A stretch of 64,000 nt of DNA. Origin: Aldehydirespirator sp965221215. Its GTDB lineage: Bacteria > Actinomycetota > Acidimicrobiia > Acidimicrobiales > Aldehydirespiratoraceae. Positions 61,055 to 64,000 of this stretch are shown here, piece by piece (positions within the stretch are counted from its first letter, which is position 1; every line of letters begins with the position of its first letter). Below the pieces are notes generated by a model, which had not been told where the DNA came from, searched no databases, and worked only from the letters and a program-made list of their open reading frames with translations. The DNA lies in the NCBI GenBank assembly GCA_965221215.1, contig OZ244872.1, forward strand, positions 1,364,001-1,428,000, written 5' to 3'. Both the position numbers and the translations under genes were made by a program.

Positions 61055-61464
61055 GTCCGAGCACCGTCGTCGTCGACGCCTCCGCACTGGTCGCGGCGGT
61101 GGTCGATGCCTCCGAAGCCGGGCACCAGGCGAGGCAGCACCTCCGCGGCCGGCGACGGGTGGCGCCGTTCCTCATCGATGCCGAGACGGGGCAGGCGCTT
61201 CGAGGGCTGGTGCTGAGGGGCGAGGTCGATGTCGACGCCGCCGTGGTCGCCCGGCGCCGGGCCGAGGCGATGATCGCTCGCCGCCACCCCCATCACGGCG
61301 GCCTGGCTGAGCGGGCCTGGCAGCTGCGCGACCGCCTCAGCTTCTACGACGCACTGTATGTCGGGCTCGCTGAGAGCCTCGGGCGCCCGCTTGTCACCGC
61401 CGACGCTGGCATCGGCCGAGCCCTGGACAGCCACGAACTGATCCAAGTCATCCCGGCTCGCTGA
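61051..61464 (+). CDS. PIN-domain toxin (VapC-like), module 2
   Basis: 137 residues from GTG 61051. VVVDASALVAAVVD (first Asp), FLIDAETGQAL, LRDRLSFYDALYVGLAE and LVTADAGIGRALD give the four acidic PIN positions. It overlaps the antitoxin. Likely a ribonuclease toxin. Confidence 0.85.
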   Translation: MSPSTVVVDASALVAAVVDASEAGHQARQHLRGRRRVAPFLIDAETGQALRGLVLRGEVDVDAAVVARRRAEAMIARRHPHHGGLAERAWQLRDRLSFYDALYVGLAESLGRPLVTADAGIGRALDSHELIQVIPAR

Positions 61465-61550
61465 GCGATGTCGGGCGAGATCCGTGACGCTCAGCCGCGA
61501 TCGCTCGAGTCGAGTGCGGCTACGGCCTCGACCGCGGCCAGGCGTTCACA

Positions 61551-61571
61551 CGGTCCGCCCGTAGCGGACCG
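61551..61571. terminator. Hairpin between convergent toxin genes
   Basis: CGGTCCGC pairs perfectly with GCGGACCG around the five-base loop CCGTA. Located between the convergent second and third toxin genes. No clear T run. Confidence 0.4.
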
Positions 61572-61586
61572 AGCACGTTCGCCGAA

Positions 61587-61985
61587 TCACGCGTCGGCGG
61601 GTGCGATCACCTCTATGCCGCAGAAGCGGGCTGCGCCGGCCAGTGCTAGGTCGTAGGTGACGAGGCCACCGAGGTCGTCGCCCAAGTTCAGCGCCGCTGC
61701 CAGATGTATGGCGTCGAGGCTGCGCAGCGCGACGGGCTCGAGTTGTCCCGCCCGCTCGAACACGCCGGTAGTCACCTGCGTGAGCGTGATCTTGTCGAGT
61801 GCTCGTCTGGCACGGGTAGCGAGGTCGGGAGCGGCGCGCCTCACAGTCCGCATGAGCTCCGTGCGGGTCAGATCGCAAGAGACGGGCTCGCGGTCCTCCG
61901 CCGCGAACCAAGAGCGAAGTGCATCCGTCTCAGGTTCCCGAACGATCAGCTTGACTACCGCAGACGTGTCCAGGTAGTGGGCCAC
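61587..61985 (-). CDS. PIN-domain toxin (VapC-like), module 3
   Basis: 132 residues, start GTG 61985. MAHYLDTSAVVKLIVREPET (Asp6), CDLTRTELMRTVRR, LRSLDAIHLAAAL and LVTYDLALAGAARFCGIEV complete the PIN set. It lies 2 bp after its antitoxin on the minus strand. Confidence 0.87.
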   Translation of the reverse strand: MAHYLDTSAVVKLIVREPETDALRSWFAAEDREPVSCDLTRTELMRTVRRAAPDLATRARRALDKITLTQVTTGVFERAGQLEPVALRSLDAIHLAAALNLGDDLGGLVTYDLALAGAARFCGIEVIAPADA

Positions 61986-61987
61986 GG

Positions 61988-62251
61988 TCAGTATCGCTCC
62001 TCGGCTCGCATGGCCTCCAGCAGCTCCGAGAGACGGGGCCCTTCCAGCGGAGCAGGCAAGTCTCTGATGTCTCCCCGAGCCGGGCGGGCCCGGCCCGACG
62101 CAACTAGCTCTTCCAGCTGCGACGATGCGATGGCGGTCATCCGGGCCACCGGACGGCCCCGCAGGGTGATGGTGACCACCTCACCGGCCGCCGCGTCAGC
62201 AACCACTCCGGAAGCATTCTGCTTGAGTGCCCTGACCCCAATCTCCACCAT
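61988..62251 (-). CDS. Phd/YefM-type antitoxin, module 3
   Basis: 87 residues, ATG 62251. MVEIGVRALKQNASGVVADA and GEVVTITLRGRPVARM are Phd/YefM-like. The C-terminus is the toxin-binding part. A small palindrome (CTACA-T-TGTAG) lies 4 bp upstream of the start and may be its operator. Confidence 0.82.
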   Translation of the reverse strand: MVEIGVRALKQNASGVVADAAAGEVVTITLRGRPVARMTAIASSQLEELVASGRARPARGDIRDLPAPLEGPRLSELLEAMRAEERY

Positions 62252-62254
62252 GTT

Positions 62255-62265
62255 CTACATTGTAG
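62255..62265 (-). promoter_or_regulatory. Palindrome before the Phd-like antitoxin gene
   Basis: CTACA-A-TGTAG on the minus strand. Its TACAAT could double as a -10 box, so binding here would block transcription. It is placed 4 bp before the ATG. Inferred. Confidence 0.45.
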
Positions 62266-62266
62266 C

Positions 62267-63583
62267 TCATAACTGCGCTTGCCGCCTCTCAAGAAGTTCT
62301 TCCGACGGACGGCCTGTGCCCGTGCCGGGCCAGCCCAAGGCGGCTGGATCGGCCACCGTGCCCGGCAGATGCAGGATCGGTTCATCGGGGGCGCGGGCGG
62401 GGCCGTAGTGGGCTTGCTCGGGCGGGTGGAGGGTATGCACGCCGTTAGTGGTGCGTATCCGCCATTGGTGGTGGTGGATCTTCTGGTGGCAGTCCCAGCA
62501 GACCGGGACCATATTGTCGAGTCGGGTCGGACCGCCCTGCGACACCGGCGTGATGTGGTGGATTTGGCACAACGCGGGATGGGCGGCGCAGTGGAAGCAG
62601 CCTCCGTGGCGGGCGAGGAGGAGTTGGCGCTGGGACTCGGTGGCGCTACGCACGGAATGCGCCCGCCAGATGGGCTTGCCGCCGCGGTCGTAGACGACAC
62701 CGGTGAACTTGGCGATACAGGCCAGTTCTTCCAGCACGGCTGCAGGCAGGCGCACTCCGTCGGGCAGTTCAGCGATGAGTTCGCCGGTGGTGTCGTCGAC
62801 ATGAGCGACTACGCAGATGTCGGCGAAGGGCCTGCCCGTACCATCGCTCGTTGCGTTGTCCACCGTGCGGTCGGCAGTGAGGCTGTCGAGCGCGTCGGCC
62901 ATGCACTGGTCGAAGCTCCGCCGCTCGATGCCAGCGCCGACCCGCTTCTTGTCGGAGTCGTGCATGCGGGCGGCCTCGGCTCGCAGCCGGTTGCCGATGC
63001 GCTGCCCGGTTGCGGGGTCGAACTCGCCGTGTATGTGCACCATCCCGTCGTCCGCACCCCACACCCGAACACGGCGCCGAGCCCGCTGGCGCCGGTAGTC
63101 GGCCTCGCCGCCGTCTCGCTGGCGTTCAGCGGTCCACTGCCGAGCCTCGCGAGTGAAATGTTCGGGCCGCATCGAAGCCGCCTTGGCCAGCAGATCCGGA
63201 TCGGACCCGACCGCCTCTGCGCTGGTGCGCTCGATGGCCTCCGCCAGCCGTCTGGCGTTGGCCTGAGACACATGCCCCGACTCCACCGCGTCTCGCACCG
63301 CGGGTGCGGCCTGCACCGCCCGAGCCGTCTTGACTAGGCCCACCGCGTCGCGCCGAGCCAGCCCCGCGCTGTCCGCGAGCACCTGCGCGCCGCCGTCGCC
63401 ATGCCGCTCCCGCCCCGCAATCGAAGCAGCCGCCGAAGTCTGCGCAGCAGACGTGACGGCCGCCGCCGACTTCAACACCGCGAGCGCCTCTCGCATCTCA
63501 GCACACGAAGCCGAGCCCTCATGGACCAGCACCAGCGTCTCCCTGGCCGCAGCTTCAACCCGTCGGGCAGCGTCAATCAGCAT
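62267..63583 (-). CDS. DUF222/HNH endonuclease-like protein (13E12 family)
   Basis: 438 residues from ATG 63583 (an in-frame TTG at 63616 would add 11). The first 280 residues are DUF222, helical and Ala-rich, as in the mycobacterial 13E12 repeat proteins. The HNH part near the C-terminus has CFHCAAHPALCQIHHITPVS and VPVCWDCHQKIHHHQW. Such proteins are multi-copy, mobile-associated and of unknown function. It adjoins the toxin-antitoxin cluster. Confidence 0.88.
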   Translation of the reverse strand: MLIDAARRVEAAARETLVLVHEGSASCAEMREALAVLKSAAAVTSAAQTSAAASIAGRERHGDGGAQVLADSAGLARRDAVGLVKTARAVQAAPAVRDAVESGHVSQANARRLAEAIERTSAEAVGSDPDLLAKAASMRPEHFTREARQWTAERQRDGGEADYRRQRARRRVRVWGADDGMVHIHGEFDPATGQRIGNRLRAEAARMHDSDKKRVGAGIERRSFDQCMADALDSLTADRTVDNATSDGTGRPFADICVVAHVDDTTGELIAELPDGVRLPAAVLEELACIAKFTGVVYDRGGKPIWRAHSVRSATESQRQLLLARHGGCFHCAAHPALCQIHHITPVSQGGPTRLDNMVPVCWDCHQKIHHHQWRIRTTNGVHTLHPPEQAHYGPARAPDEPILHLPGTVADPAALGWPGTGTGRPSEELLERRQAQL

Positions 63584-63845
63584 GTCAACATCATCCCAAA
63601 GGGGTATGACAATCAATCATTCACATGTAGCCATGAGCGTTGTTGGAGGGCTCAAGGGCCAATTCAGGCAGAACAAGCTCCCACTTGTCGCACTTGAGCG
63701 TCTTCTGATACTCCGGCTCAGACTGCTCGCGGTTTGGCGGTGCTGTAGCCCGGGCGGTTGGAGGCGGCCGGCTAGCAAACCCACGTTCCGGCTGATCCGA
63801 CCATCCTCCGCTAACGTGGTCGGCTCCACCCCGAGGAAACGAGCC

Positions 63846-64000
63846 ATGCCTCAGACCGTCTACCGCGACACCGGCTACACGCTCATGCATCTGATCGAGG
63901 AGATCAAGCACGGCAAGATCGCGCTGCCCGACATTCAACGCCCATTCGTTTGGTCAGCCACCCAGGTACGCGACCTCTTCGACTCGCTCTATCGGGGCTA
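63846..64000 (+). CDS. DUF262 protein, 5' end only
   Basis: The first 51 residues: MPQTVYRDTGYTLMHLIEEI then KHGKIALPDIQRPFVW and TQVRDLFDSLYRG. This matches the DUF262 (GmrS/ParB-like) N-terminus, including the IQRPFVW signature. DUF262 proteins include type IV restriction enzymes and other defence nucleases. The rest lies beyond the window. Confidence 0.8.
   Translation, partial: MPQTVYRDTGYTLMHLIEEIKHGKIALPDIQRPFVWSATQVRDLFDSLYRG

Noticed and set aside
1..64000. CRISPR array
   Set aside because: No series of identical 25-40 bp repeats with regular unique spacers. The only short repeats are the tandem coding units and the dispersed element described.

Overview
The window is high-GC chromosomal DNA from an actinobacterium. 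The best guess is class Acidimicrobiia or a close relative. That is an inference from gene order and pathway content: rpsO-pnp-dapB-dapA-rnj-ftsK, rplS-yraN-comM-dprA-xerC, menaquinone genes menA and menG, a mycothiol synthase (mshD), smpB-ssrA, and frequent GTG/TTG starts. No rRNA genes or CRISPR arrays were seen. There are two tRNAs and one tmRNA.

Layout. 1-12282 (minus strand) is a housekeeping block: rpsO, pnp, dapB, a SURF1 protein, dapA, RNase J, FtsK, a Ca2+/cation antiporter and a glutaminyl cyclotransferase lipoprotein cut by the window edge. 12459-16446 holds a retropepsin-like protein and a minus-strand operon: acyl-CoA ligase, an ArsC-family gene read through an in-frame TGA, a 3Fe-4S-type ferredoxin and a ferredoxin reductase. 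16813-28474 is mixed metabolism plus rph-rdgB and rpmB-rpmG. 28573-34650 has cysM, an MFS exporter, a MaoC/hydrolase fusion with a frameshift, a Mec-like peptidase, smpB, a PQ-loop protein and ssrA. 34762-40056, directly downstream of ssrA, is a decayed island: an AbiE-like pair and a tyrosine integrase truncated against each other, an OLD-type ATPase and an unknown gene. 41097-48166 is an amino-acid-type (Liv) ABC system with an odd architecture: LivH-LivM-LivG in one protein and an MFS transporter fused to LivF in another. 48191-59982 carries xerC, dprA, comM, yraN, rplS, mshD, menG, menA, a response regulator and a DUF255 protein. 60044-64000 is an accessory end with three VapBC-type modules, a DUF222/HNH protein and the start of a DUF262 gene.

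The strongest novel signal is at 14437-14811. Reading an in-frame TGA as selenocysteine restores a full-length ArsC/YfgD-family protein. The TGA falls exactly on the catalytic cysteine and is followed, at the expected distance, by a 7-bp hairpin with a GGUC loop, like the E. coli fdhF SECIS. Other notable signals are the MFS-LivF and LivHMG fusions; a dispersed, structured intergenic repeat about 143 bp long (six full or partial copies, mostly just upstream of gene starts); a long hairpin between rpsO and pnp; and a tRNA-Val with C at position 33. Start codons and frames were read by eye and no database search was possible. Family names rest on motif recognition.
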